Shown one piece after another: positions 1 to 6,620 of a stretch of DNA of 7,060 nt; positions within the stretch are counted from its first letter, which is position 1; each line of letters starts with the position of its first letter. The stretch spans positions 1 through 7,060 of the forward strand of contig JAUWYK010000084.1 of the NCBI GenBank assembly GCA_030615865.1. Direction: 5' to 3'. The DNA comes from Dehalococcoidia bacterium (GTDB lineage Bacteria; Chloroflexota; Dehalococcoidia; Dehalococcoidales; JAUWYK01). Position numbers and translations under genes: made by a program. The notes beneath the pieces are model-generated. The model did no database searches. It saw only the letters and a list, made by a program, of their open reading frames with translations, and was not told the DNA's origin.

Positions 1-61
1 GTTCCACCTTCCCCCACTGCCCACCCATCGGTGGATGACAGCATGTAAACCGAGATAAGAG

Positions 62-148
62 TCCTGTCGGTAGGGCTCTCAGCGGTTGACCGCGAACCAG
101 ACGCAGCCACCGGCTGAATTCCAAAGGTTAAAATTAAAACCGACAGGA
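62..148. other. Nested inverted repeats; candidate structured RNA or element end
   Basis: A perfect 10-bp inverted repeat (TCCTGTCGGT at 62-71, ACCGACAGGA at 139-148) encloses further pairing: GCGG/CCGC with a 4-nt loop at 82-93, AACC/GGTT at 95-98 and 126-129, and inside that CAGCC/GGCTG with a 3-nt loop at 104-116. A separate hairpin, CCACC/GGTGG with a 4-nt loop, lies just upstream at 21-34. Together this gives a closed multibranch fold on the plus strand, though the same dyads exist on the minus strand. I do not recognise a known riboswitch, tRNA or ribozyme. It could be an unlisted non-coding RNA, the structured end of a mobile element, or chance pairing in a decaying region. There is no clear promoter or U-tract. 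Confidence 0.3.
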
Positions 149-239
149 TCGAACATGCAATTACCAAATCGAATAAAACACCAAAGATTTTCCTCTGCAT
201 GCTCCACCTCAAGAATCGTCTGTGACGGTACCATACTAG

Positions 240-422
240 CTGAAGGTAGTCAGCGTTACAAGGTCAAGATATTTCCTTTTCTCTCGCCTGCTTACCCGAT
301 TTGACTATTTCATTGAACGTATCGTCAGATTGTTTAACATGACGCAGGCCCGGTTTGAGGCTCTGCCACTGGAGGCACTGGTTGAAGCTCTAGTTCATGC
401 GGAGCAGCTACATTCCCATTGA
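240..422 (+). pseudogene. Start-less open frame, possible C-terminal remnant of a lost gene
   Basis: The frame is open from just after a TAG at 237-239 to a TGA at 420-422, about 60 codons. No ATG occurs until well inside and I see no Shine-Dalgarno sequence. The last 30 or so residues look protein-like: an amphipathic segment around RLFNMTQARFEALPLEALVE, rich in Leu, Glu and Ala. That pattern resembles the helical C-terminal end of DUF4351/Rpn-type nuclease-like proteins, but the resemblance is from memory and weak. The upstream half reads poorly. It may be the tail of a gene truncated by rearrangement, or a chance open frame. Confidence 0.22.
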
Positions 423-487
423 GCTTCCTTATGTCCCATCTTACTCTGCTTCAGCGCTTTAATATTAGGTTACCTTGCTAGTGAGTT

Positions 488-515
488 TTGGGGGGCTCAG
501 CTAAGAGCCCCCCAA
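488..515 (-). terminator. GC-rich hairpin at operon end
   Basis: GGGGGGCTC (490-498) and GAGCCCCCC (505-513) form a perfect 9-bp stem with a 6-nt loop, extended to 11 bp by TT/AA at 488-489 and 514-515. It begins 5 nt after the TAA stop of the binding-protein gene, where an operon terminator is expected. On the minus strand it is followed by AAAACTCAC rather than a U-tract, and the plus-strand side has no U-tract either. It is therefore not a textbook intrinsic terminator; it could end transcription with factor help or protect the mRNA 3' end from exonucleases. Confidence 0.6.
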
Positions 516-520
516 TCAGG

Positions 521-1780
521 TTATTCATGCTTATAGATGTTGTGAAGTGGCCAGTTGCCCAGGGCTACCACCTTACCCCCTTGTACCTGCTGAACAAGTA
601 CCGCATCCATGCCTACAACATCATCCGGACCATAGGTCAGCGGTGTACTGGTTATGCCGCCGGTGTCAAGGTTCTTAATCATGTAGAAGCCATACTCCAG
701 CACATCAACCGGCGTCAGCTCCTCAAAGGGCACCTCTTGCATGGCAAGCCGTAATGCCTCAACCTGGATCATGGCCTCAACAACGCCATGCGGATACATG
801 ATGTTGTTAACCGGCTTGTCGGGGCGATACTTATCCTGTAGTTCTTTACAGAACTTAATCCCGGGGACGGTGAGGTCCTCCACGGGGGGGTAGCTACCAG
901 CGCAGACATAACCGTCACCCAGCTCACCCATATCCCGAGCCAATATCCAAGCGTGACCTGGGGAAGCAGTGCCAAAGGTTATCTTATAGCCCAAATCGGG
1001 TCCCATGTCCAGACTGACCATTTCCTTTACCGTTGGCTGTGCACCGGGGTTAATCATAACACCAAGGGCAAGGTCAACCCCGTTTTCCTTCAGCCACAAA
1101 AGCTGGGTGGTTGGTGGTGCAGTAGGTACTAGAGGCACAAACTGTTCGCCAACAAACTCAAATCCAGCCTCCTCCAAATAGGCTTGAAACTCAGGTATCA
1201 CAAGTGACCTGCCCATAGCATTATCGGCGGTAAGGATGGCAACCCTTGGTTTCCTGGTTTCCGTCCACTCTTCCAAGAACCAGTCGGCGATGGCGGCGCA
1301 GGCATCGGTATAAATAGGATACTGGATGAAGACGGTTTTTGGCGGCGCCAGGAGATAGGGTCCAACGGCCATGCTGGTGGCACCCATTCGGTCCTCATTT
1401 AGCAGGTCCATTAGTGCCAGCACCTGTGGCGACCCCGAGCCCCTAAAGACCAGTATTCCCTTAGCCTTAAGCTCCTCATAGATAGACAGAGCCTTCTCTG
1501 GTTTGAGCTCATCATCTCGCCACAGCACCTCCAGGGTTATATCAGCAGGGAACTTCTCAGTCTGCCACGGAGCTAAAAGCTTTGTCTCATTTACATATTT
1601 AGCATAGTCCTCAAAGCCAGCCAGAACCGCCGCTGAATCCTCAGCATAGGCACCGGTTAGCGACTGGGTGCCACCGATATATAGTATTTTCGGTGCAGTA
1701 GGCGCGCAGGCAGCAAATACCGGTAATGCCATCAGCATAACAATCAGGGAAGTTATAAATACCCACTTAATTTTAGCCAT
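521..1780 (-). CDS. ABC transporter substrate-binding protein, branched-chain amino acid (Peripla_BP_6) type
   Basis: This 419-residue protein is the extracytoplasmic solute receptor of the HAAT-type importer. The N-terminus is an export signal: Lys at 3 and 5, a hydrophobic core at about 7-22, then FAAC with Cys25, consistent with lipid anchoring although Phe at -3 is unusual for a lipobox. The mature part opens with the first strand and turn of the family, YIGGTQSLTGAYAED (34-48), followed by the helix AAVLAGFEDYAKYVNE. A second-lobe strand and loop, RVAILTADNAMGR (179-191), is typical of type I periplasmic-binding folds. Length fits the larger members of the family. The ATG at 1780 is supported by AAAGGAGG at 1785-1792. 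It is the last gene of the operon, 89 nt after livM, with signs of separate expression. The ligand is unknown: the family binds amino acids, amides, aromatic and other carboxylic acids, and the neighbouring CoA ligase favours a carboxylate. Confidence 0.93.
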   Translation of the reverse strand: MAKIKWVFITSLIVMLMALPVFAACAPTAPKILYIGGTQSLTGAYAEDSAAVLAGFEDYAKYVNETKLLAPWQTEKFPADITLEVLWRDDELKPEKALSIYEELKAKGILVFRGSGSPQVLALMDLLNEDRMGATSMAVGPYLLAPPKTVFIQYPIYTDACAAIADWFLEEWTETRKPRVAILTADNAMGRSLVIPEFQAYLEEAGFEFVGEQFVPLVPTAPPTTQLLWLKENGVDLALGVMINPGAQPTVKEMVSLDMGPDLGYKITFGTASPGHAWILARDMGELGDGYVCAGSYPPVEDLTVPGIKFCKELQDKYRPDKPVNNIMYPHGVVEAMIQVEALRLAMQEVPFEELTPVDVLEYGFYMIKNLDTGGITSTPLTYGPDDVVGMDAVLVQQVQGGKVVALGNWPLHNIYKHE

Positions 1781-1784
1781 TTCT

Positions 1785-1792
1785 CCTCCTTT
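1785..1792 (-). promoter_or_regulatory. Shine-Dalgarno of the binding-protein gene
   Basis: On the minus strand AAAGGAGG is followed by AGAA and then the ATG at 1780-1778. This is a strong, well-placed site and fixes the start of the substrate-binding protein. Confidence 0.85.
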
Positions 1793-1842
1793 CTAGTTTA
1801 TGATTTAGTTTACCCCATAAATTAAGCGTTCTTTTGAATTTA

Positions 1843-1855
1843 ATCACCTCCTTTC
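1843..1855 (-). promoter_or_regulatory. Orphan extended Shine-Dalgarno, possible STAB-SD mRNA stabiliser
   Basis: The minus strand reads GAAAGGAGGTGAT, complementary over 13 nt to the common bacterial 16S rRNA 3' end ATCACCTCCTTTC. No ATG, GTG or TTG lies at a working distance: the GTG inside the match abuts the AGGAG and the first downstream ATG is followed at once by Gly and a stop. A second, normal Shine-Dalgarno sits about 60 nt further on. An orphan Shine-Dalgarno near an mRNA 5' end resembles the stabilising STAB-SD of the Bacillus cry3Aa leader. That function here is inference; the sequence match and lack of a start are directly visible. Confidence 0.5.
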
Positions 1856-1858
1856 ACT

Positions 1859-1864
1859 ATTATA
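1859..1864 (-). promoter_or_regulatory. Candidate internal -10 box (TATAAT) before the binding-protein gene
   Basis: A perfect TATAAT on the minus strand lies just past the livM stop. At 17-bp spacing the -35 position (1882-1887) reads TGGCCT, a poor match of 3 of 6 to TTGACA, and there is no TGn extension. If active, transcription would start near 1852-1853, placing the orphan Shine-Dalgarno at the extreme 5' end. An internal promoter would let the binding protein be made in excess of the membrane parts, as is usual for such systems. Confidence 0.35.
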
Positions 1865-1869
1865 CTGTT

Positions 1870-2913
1870 TTAATATGAGAAAGGCCATAGCCGGTAATAT
1901 GCCTTGACCATCCCCCACCGGTGAGCCAGCCCCCTGGGCTCAAAGATGAGGAAGATGATAATTACTAATCCGCGCATGATAAGGCCGAGTGAGGCGGCTG
2001 CCTGGGGGGCAACGACTGCCGATAAGATTGGACCAACAATGGTGACCAGCTCATCCAGCAGCTTGAGGAATACGGCACCAAAGATAGCCCCCGCGGTGCT
2101 GCCCATACCACCGACAATTAGCATACCCAGATACCAAACCGAATTCATGAAGGGAAACTGGTCAACGGAGGCAAAAGCAATGTAGTGAACCAGCAGCGAG
2201 CCAGCCACACCGGCAAAAACACAGCCGATAAAGAATGCCAGTAGCTTATACCTCCACAGATTGATCCCCATTACCTCAGCCGCCAGGTCATTATCTCTGA
2301 TAGCGATGAAGGCTCTGCCTGCTCTGGTCCTGACTATGTTTTTAGCCGCGAATGTAGCCAGACAGGCAATTATCATAACCAGGTAGAAGTAGCTACTTTT
2401 TGATTTAAACACGAAACCGCCTATTTCAGGTCTGGGCACAGATAAACCATCAGCACCACCGGTAACATTGTATAGCTGGAGTATAGTCCACATAATTATA
2501 AAATAGGCAGCTATTGTCGCCATAATCAGGTAGAAGCCCTTGATCTTTAGTGATGGTAGACCAAAAAGTATCCCCACCATTCCCGCAGCCAGGGCAGCAC
2601 AGGGCAGGGCTGCCCAGAACGAAAAGCCAAGCTTGGCACATAGGATACCCGAGGTATAGGCACCTACTGCCATAAAGCCGGCATGACCTAGGGAGATTTG
2701 ACCACAATATCCAGTTAGAATATTAAGACCGTGAACACTAATAATGGTGATGCCGATTATGGTCATTATGGTCAGTATTCTATCGCTGAAAAATAGTGGG
2801 CAGGCAAAGAGGAAGATGAGGAGGGCAAACAGCAGCCCCCACTGCGTCTTGGTGCGGAAGATAGCCATATCCTGCGCATAGTTTTCCTGGAAGGTTCCAC
2901 AGGGTAAACCCAT
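1870..2913 (-). CDS. livM: Branched-chain amino acid-type ABC transporter permease LivM
   Basis: One of the two inner-membrane subunits forming the translocation channel of the HAAT importer; 347 residues, normal for LivM. It is highly hydrophobic with roughly ten membrane segments. Family features seen: LNILTGYCGQISLGHAGF (63-80) in the early membrane core, GLPSLKIKGFYLIMAT (118-133), the GGADGL loop (152-157), a charged cytoplasmic loop around RTRAGRAFIAIRDND that should contact the ATPase, the GGMGSTAG segment (268-275), and the closing FEPRGL (324-329). The N-terminal MGLPCGTFQENYAQDMAIF matches the cytoplasmic leader I associate with LivM copies linked to acyl-CoA ligases, which supports the ATG at 2913, as does AAAGGA about 9 nt upstream. 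It follows livH by 3 nt, so the two are probably translationally coupled. Confidence 0.95.
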   Translation of the reverse strand: MGLPCGTFQENYAQDMAIFRTKTQWGLLFALLIFLFACPLFFSDRILTIMTIIGITIISVHGLNILTGYCGQISLGHAGFMAVGAYTSGILCAKLGFSFWAALPCAALAAGMVGILFGLPSLKIKGFYLIMATIAAYFIIMWTILQLYNVTGGADGLSVPRPEIGGFVFKSKSSYFYLVMIIACLATFAAKNIVRTRAGRAFIAIRDNDLAAEVMGINLWRYKLLAFFIGCVFAGVAGSLLVHYIAFASVDQFPFMNSVWYLGMLIVGGMGSTAGAIFGAVFLKLLDELVTIVGPILSAVVAPQAAASLGLIMRGLVIIIFLIFEPRGLAHRWGMVKAYYRLWPFSY

Positions 2914-2916
2914 TTA

Positions 2917-3804
2917 TTAAATCCTTTCTATCCTGACCAGACCAAATAGACCGTGGGGCCTAAAGATTAGCACAATTATCATAACTATAAACGGGAAGAC
3001 ATGAGCCAGCCCACCGCCAGGTAATAGTGGGTCCAGGTACCCGGCAGCTACATTCTCCGCCACCCCCAGTATTATTCCGGCTACAATAGCCCCGCCAATT
3101 GAGTTCACCCCTCCCAGCAGCACTACAGCGAATGCTTTCAGGCCGACCTCAGCCAGTGGTATCATAACACCAGATACGCCACCTAAAATAATGCCGCTGA
3201 TTACACCAACAATACAGGCAATTACCCAGGAGAGGGCATAAACTGTAGTTACCCTGATACCGGCACTCTGCACTACCTGCTCATCCTCGGCGGTGGCTCT
3301 CATTGCCAGTCCACTTTTGGTGTAGCGGAAGAAAAGCATGAGTATAGCTACCACAGCAATAGACACTATTAGTCCAATTAACATCTCTGGGGGTACGGAT
3401 AGCTCACCAAGTTGTAGGGTTATAGTGGGCAGTACTCCGTGGTAAGTCTTATATTCGCCACCCCAGATTAAGGTTGCCAGCCCTTCCAATAGAGCGGCCA
3501 GGGCTATGGTTATCATGATTACAGCTAGTACTGGTTGACCCACCAGAGGGCGTAGAGTAAGGCGTTCTATTAACAAGCCCATTATAACAGCTGCTGCTAT
3601 CGCCGCTAGCAGGCTGGCCCATATCGGCAGGCCGAATATTACCAAGAAGGTATAGCCCAGGTAACCACCAATCATTACAAAGTGTCCCTGGGCGATGTTA
3701 AATGCCTGAGAGCATTTAAGAATTACAACAAAGCCTATAGCGATAAGGGCATAGACCATGCCGAGGGCAAAACCGCTTATCACTAATTGTAGAAAGAAGG
3801 TCAT
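2917..3804 (-). CDS. livH: Branched-chain amino acid-type ABC transporter permease LivH
   Basis: The second inner-membrane channel subunit, partner of LivM; 295 residues, the usual LivH size, with about eight hydrophobic segments. Diagnostic stretches are FALGMVYALIAIGFVVI near the N-terminus, NIAQGHFVMIGGY (36-48; the family usually has NFA-[HQ]-GE, so His41 replaces the common Glu), ERLTLRPL (80-87), the coupling loop with TKSGLAMRATAEDEQVVQSA, the GGVNSIGG segment (231-238) and RPHGLFG (282-288) near the end. Its ATG at 3804-3802 shares one base with the TAA of the upstream ligase gene (TAATG), a classic translational-coupling arrangement, and GAAGGGG lies in the end of the ligase gene as a ribosome site. 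No truncation or frameshift is seen. Confidence 0.95.
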   Translation of the reverse strand: MTFFLQLVISGFALGMVYALIAIGFVVILKCSQAFNIAQGHFVMIGGYLGYTFLVIFGLPIWASLLAAIAAAVIMGLLIERLTLRPLVGQPVLAVIMITIALAALLEGLATLIWGGEYKTYHGVLPTITLQLGELSVPPEMLIGLIVSIAVVAILMLFFRYTKSGLAMRATAEDEQVVQSAGIRVTTVYALSWVIACIVGVISGIILGGVSGVMIPLAEVGLKAFAVVLLGGVNSIGGAIVAGIILGVAENVAAGYLDPLLPGGGLAHVFPFIVMIIVLIFRPHGLFGLVRIERI

Positions 3805-5771
3805 TAGGCAGCCCCTTCAATAGACTTGATGCTGATAGTAGTCTTTATTGTTCCCATCCGCCCATCCCGGTATCTGACCTGAGCTTCTATGGGCACCTCG
3901 GTCTTATCACCATAGATAGCATCGATAAGCTCGCGGTAGCGCTCTTCCACAAATGTTCTTCTCAGCTTTCTGGTTCTGGTTAACTCAGCTTCATCGGGGT
4001 CAAATTCCTTGTGCAGATTGACATATTTCCTCACCCTGGCGCCCGGCGGTAAAGCACTATTTATTCTGTCTATATCCCTCTTCACCAGCTCGTAAACCTC
4101 TGGCTTCTGGGAAAGCTCGGTGAAGGTAGTATAAGCCACCCTCCTTTGCCCAGCCCACCTACCTACACTATCATAGTCAATTACTATGATTACCGAGGCG
4201 TAGGCTCTATCTGGGCCGGCTAGAGCCCAGGTGTCCTTGATATAAGGACTGAACTTCAGCCGGCTCTCAATAAATTGGGGGACAAGTTTATCGCCACTGG
4301 CCAGCTCAACAATGTCCTTTACCCTGTCCAGAAAGACAATATGTCCATCCTCAGTAACGAAACCGCTGTCTCCACTATAAAACCACCCGTCTTTAAGCAC
4401 CTCGGCAGTCTTATCTGGGTCCTTATAGTAACCAACAAAAATACCAGGCTGCCGATAAATAAGTTCACCACTATCGGTTATTCTTACCTCTGTTCCCTTG
4501 TGAACGGTGCCTACAGTCTCTAAACGGATGTCACCAGTCTTGGCGCCAGTTAGAGCTCCACCCTCTGTCGACCCGTATAGGTCTTTGAGGGGAAGATTTA
4601 GAGCATGGTAGAACCTGAAGGCATCCGGGCTGAGCATAGCCCCGGTGGTATAGCAGATTCTAGCGTTTGACAGACCCAGGCTATCTCTGATGGCTCTAAA
4701 TAGGGCTATATCAGCAAAGGCATAGAGTATTTTCAAGAACAGGTTTGGCTTTTGCTTTTGAAACTTTAAATCGGCCATCTTGTAGCCAATTGGCATTAGC
4801 AGACGGAAGGCAAATCTCTTGATGGCATCGGTGCCTAAAATCCGTCCCTGAACCATAGCTGCCTGAGCCTCCCATAGACGAGCCCCATAGAATGCCATGT
4901 TTGGTCCTATTTCCCTAATATCCTGCTGTTGGGTTTCCGGCTCTTCAGCGAAGTTCAGGATACTAGCTGATAGCAGGTGGCAACCAATCCCCAACCATTG
5001 CTCAGTCATCCAGGCTGGTGGCAGGTAGGGGACAACATTATCATTCTCATACCATGGGTCGAGATGCAAATGATAGTCAGTACCAGGCCTCATAGTCCTA
5101 TAGGTGTGGACGGCTCCCTTGGGTGCAGCCCCGGTGGTTCCTGAGGTGTAAACCAGAGCGCAGACATTATCAGCACTACCGGTTTCCACATTCTGCTCAA
5201 AGAGTCCGGGGGGTTCCTCTTCATATTTTTCCCCTAGTTGCAGCACCTGCTCATATCCTATTAAAATAGGGTCATCGTAGTGGGCTAGCCCCTTATAGCC
5301 CCAGTAAATAATCTTTTTGAGCAGGGGAAGCTCGTCCTTGATTTGGAGAAACTTATCAACCTGCTCCTGGCCTTCAACCATAGCAAATCTAGCCTCGGAA
5401 TTTTCGGCAATGTATTTTATCTCCGAGGGAATTAAATCTGAATACACTCCCACTGAAGCCCCATGGTTAGCCTGGGCAGCCAGCTCAGCAACATACCACT
5501 GTGGGGCATTATCCCCAATAATAAGCACCTTATCTCCAGGCTCAAAGCCGAGGGATAGTAAACCAAGTGCCAGGTATTTAACGTTGAGGTAGTAGTCCTT
5601 CCAGGTATAAGGCTGCCAGACACCGTAGTGCTTATAGCGCATGGCTATATGGTTATCGCCATACTTTTCATAGTTATATTTAAGTATTTTGGGCCAGGTA
5701 TCACCCTTTTCTCTATAGACTTGCTCTATCTCAGTAGTCGTTTCCCTCACCTCTTCTTTTAAGCAAGCCAC
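3804..5771 (-). CDS. Long-chain-type acyl-CoA ligase (AMP-dependent synthetase) in transporter operon
   Basis: A 655-residue ANL-superfamily enzyme expected to activate a carboxylic acid with ATP to an acyl-adenylate and transfer it to CoA in the cytoplasm. Visible motifs in order: phosphate-binding loop YTSGTTGAAPKG (208-219), TTGAML (375-380), adenine-contacting YGSTE (399-403), YSGD (465-468) with the ribose-binding Asp468, hinge and core DRVKDIVELASGDK (482-495), and a C-terminal lobe ending in TRTRKLRRTF with candidate catalytic lysines around Lys602. Size and the long C-terminal lobe match long-chain ligases rather than short acetyl-CoA synthetases. The loop has one residue more than the usual TSGTTGxPKG. 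The start is a GTG at 5771 preceded by GGAAG; a GTG at codon 8 is an alternative. It overlaps livF by 13 nt and livH by 1 nt. The substrate could be fatty, branched or aromatic and is not decided by sequence. Confidence 0.92.
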   Translation of the reverse strand: MACLKEEVRETTTEIEQVYREKGDTWPKILKYNYEKYGDNHIAMRYKHYGVWQPYTWKDYYLNVKYLALGLLSLGFEPGDKVLIIGDNAPQWYVAELAAQANHGASVGVYSDLIPSEIKYIAENSEARFAMVEGQEQVDKFLQIKDELPLLKKIIYWGYKGLAHYDDPILIGYEQVLQLGEKYEEEPPGLFEQNVETGSADNVCALVYTSGTTGAAPKGAVHTYRTMRPGTDYHLHLDPWYENDNVVPYLPPAWMTEQWLGIGCHLLSASILNFAEEPETQQQDIREIGPNMAFYGARLWEAQAAMVQGRILGTDAIKRFAFRLLMPIGYKMADLKFQKQKPNLFLKILYAFADIALFRAIRDSLGLSNARICYTTGAMLSPDAFRFYHALNLPLKDLYGSTEGGALTGAKTGDIRLETVGTVHKGTEVRITDSGELIYRQPGIFVGYYKDPDKTAEVLKDGWFYSGDSGFVTEDGHIVFLDRVKDIVELASGDKLVPQFIESRLKFSPYIKDTWALAGPDRAYASVIIVIDYDSVGRWAGQRRVAYTTFTELSQKPEVYELVKRDIDRINSALPPGARVRKYVNLHKEFDPDEAELTRTRKLRRTFVEERYRELIDAIYGDKTEVPIEAQVRYRDGRMGTIKTTISIKSIEGAA

Positions 5772-6553
5772 CTCTTCCTTCGCCGGTAGTGCTTAACTTC
5801 ACGATAGCTCTTTTTAGAGCCAATAGCCGATAGCCCCATATAGAATTCCTGAACATCCTCATTATCCCTTAACTTCTCAGCCGGGCCATCCAGAACTACC
5901 TTGCCATTCTCCATAACATAACCATAATCAGCGATACCAAGGGCAGCTCTAGCATTTTGCTCGACAAGAAGCATAGATGTCTTTTGCTCGGCATTGATTC
6001 TCTGGATAATCTCATAGATTTCCTGCACTAGCAGTGGGGCAAGACCGAGGGAGGGTTCATCTAAGAGCATAAGCTTAGGCCGTGCCATCATAGCCCGCCC
6101 TATTACTAACATCTGCTGCTCACCACCAGATAAGTAACCACTCATCTGGCGGCGGAGGTCTCTAATCTTGGGGAAGTAATCTAAAACCATATCTATGTCT
6201 CTTTTGATTCCACCCCGGTCTTTACGACAATGAGCAAATACCAGCAAGTTCTCCTCAACAGTAAGATGCTCAAGAACTCTCCGCCCCTCCATAATCTGGC
6301 TTATGCCCATGGCGGCAATATCGTCGGGGTCACGCTTGTCTATCCTCTGACCATCAAAATCGATGCTGCCATGGGTTACTTCCCCTTCCTCTGTTTTTAG
6401 CAGCCCTGATATTGCCTTGAGTGTGGTGGTCTTGCCCCCACCATTGGCACCGAGCAAGGCAATGATTTTGCCGTCACCTACCTCTAGTGATACGCCTCGT
6501 AGCACCTGAATAACATTCATATAGATAACTTCAATATTGTTTACTTGTAGCAT
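5759..6553 (-). CDS. livF: Branched-chain amino acid-type ABC transporter ATP-binding protein LivF
   Basis: Cytoplasmic ATPase subunit energising the importer; 264 residues, first gene of the operon. All nucleotide-binding motifs are present: Walker A GANGGGKT (35-42), Q-loop Gln86, signature LSGGEQQ (141-147), Walker B LMLLDE with catalytic Glu166, then the D-loop at SLGLAP. The switch position is Gln199 in LLVEQNA, not His, which is normal for LivF and separates it from LivG. The protein is about 25 residues longer than E. coli LivF (237): the extension from about 246 is strongly basic (KKSYREVKHYRRRKRWLA), a tail I associate with LivF copies next to acyl-CoA ligases. The ATG at 6553 gives the expected family N-terminus; upstream the ribosome site is weak (AAGGTAG about 12 nt away). 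The end overlaps the ligase start by 13 nt. No LivG partner is encoded here. Confidence 0.95.
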   Translation of the reverse strand: MLQVNNIEVIYMNVIQVLRGVSLEVGDGKIIALLGANGGGKTTTLKAISGLLKTEEGEVTHGSIDFDGQRIDKRDPDDIAAMGISQIMEGRRVLEHLTVEENLLVFAHCRKDRGGIKRDIDMVLDYFPKIRDLRRQMSGYLSGGEQQMLVIGRAMMARPKLMLLDEPSLGLAPLLVQEIYEIIQRINAEQKTSMLLVEQNARAALGIADYGYVMENGKVVLDGPAEKLRDNEDVQEFYMGLSAIGSKKSYREVKHYRRRKRWLA

Positions 6554-6620
6554 TTCGTCTAATCTACCTTAGCCTTTTGTTCTCTCTACCAATATTTAGC
6601 CACTTTGTCAGTTTTGTGGA

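Larger units (their letters stand above)
1..487. other. Left flank without a convincing intact gene
   Basis: No frame on either strand gives a protein I can recognise with a believable start and ribosome binding site. The plus strand has an open frame from a TTG at 86 to a stop at 302-304, but its composition is not protein-like and it runs across the inverted repeats at 62-148. Two things stand out and are listed separately: a nested inverted-repeat element (21-34 and 62-148) and an open frame at 240-422 resembling the end of a degraded gene. Positions 423-487 show nothing I can interpret. The stretch lies beyond the end of the transporter operon and may be the residue of a lost or mobile gene, which is inference. 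Confidence 0.5.

Noticed and set aside
49..225. Plus-strand frame open on both sides of a TGA at 115-117, suggesting recoding or a disrupted gene
   Set aside because: No start codon or ribosome site, no family recognised on either side of the TGA, and the bases are better explained by the inverted-repeat element.
86..304. Plus-strand 72-codon frame beginning at TTG
   Set aside because: Weak start, no ribosome site, no recognisable family, and it lies across the inverted repeats at 62-148.
488..754. Plus-strand 88-codon frame antisense to the binding-protein gene
   Set aside because: It begins inside the terminal hairpin and is a frame shadow of the well-supported minus-strand gene.
1778..1846. 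Short leader peptide from an ATT or GTG behind the orphan Shine-Dalgarno, overlapping the binding-protein start
   Set aside because: The GTG is inside the ribosome-binding sequence and ATT is a very rare start; spacing is too short for both.
5999..6001. Gln instead of His at the LivF switch position, suggesting an inactive ATPase
   Set aside because: VEQN is the normal LivF form, and Walker A, Walker B and signature motifs are intact.
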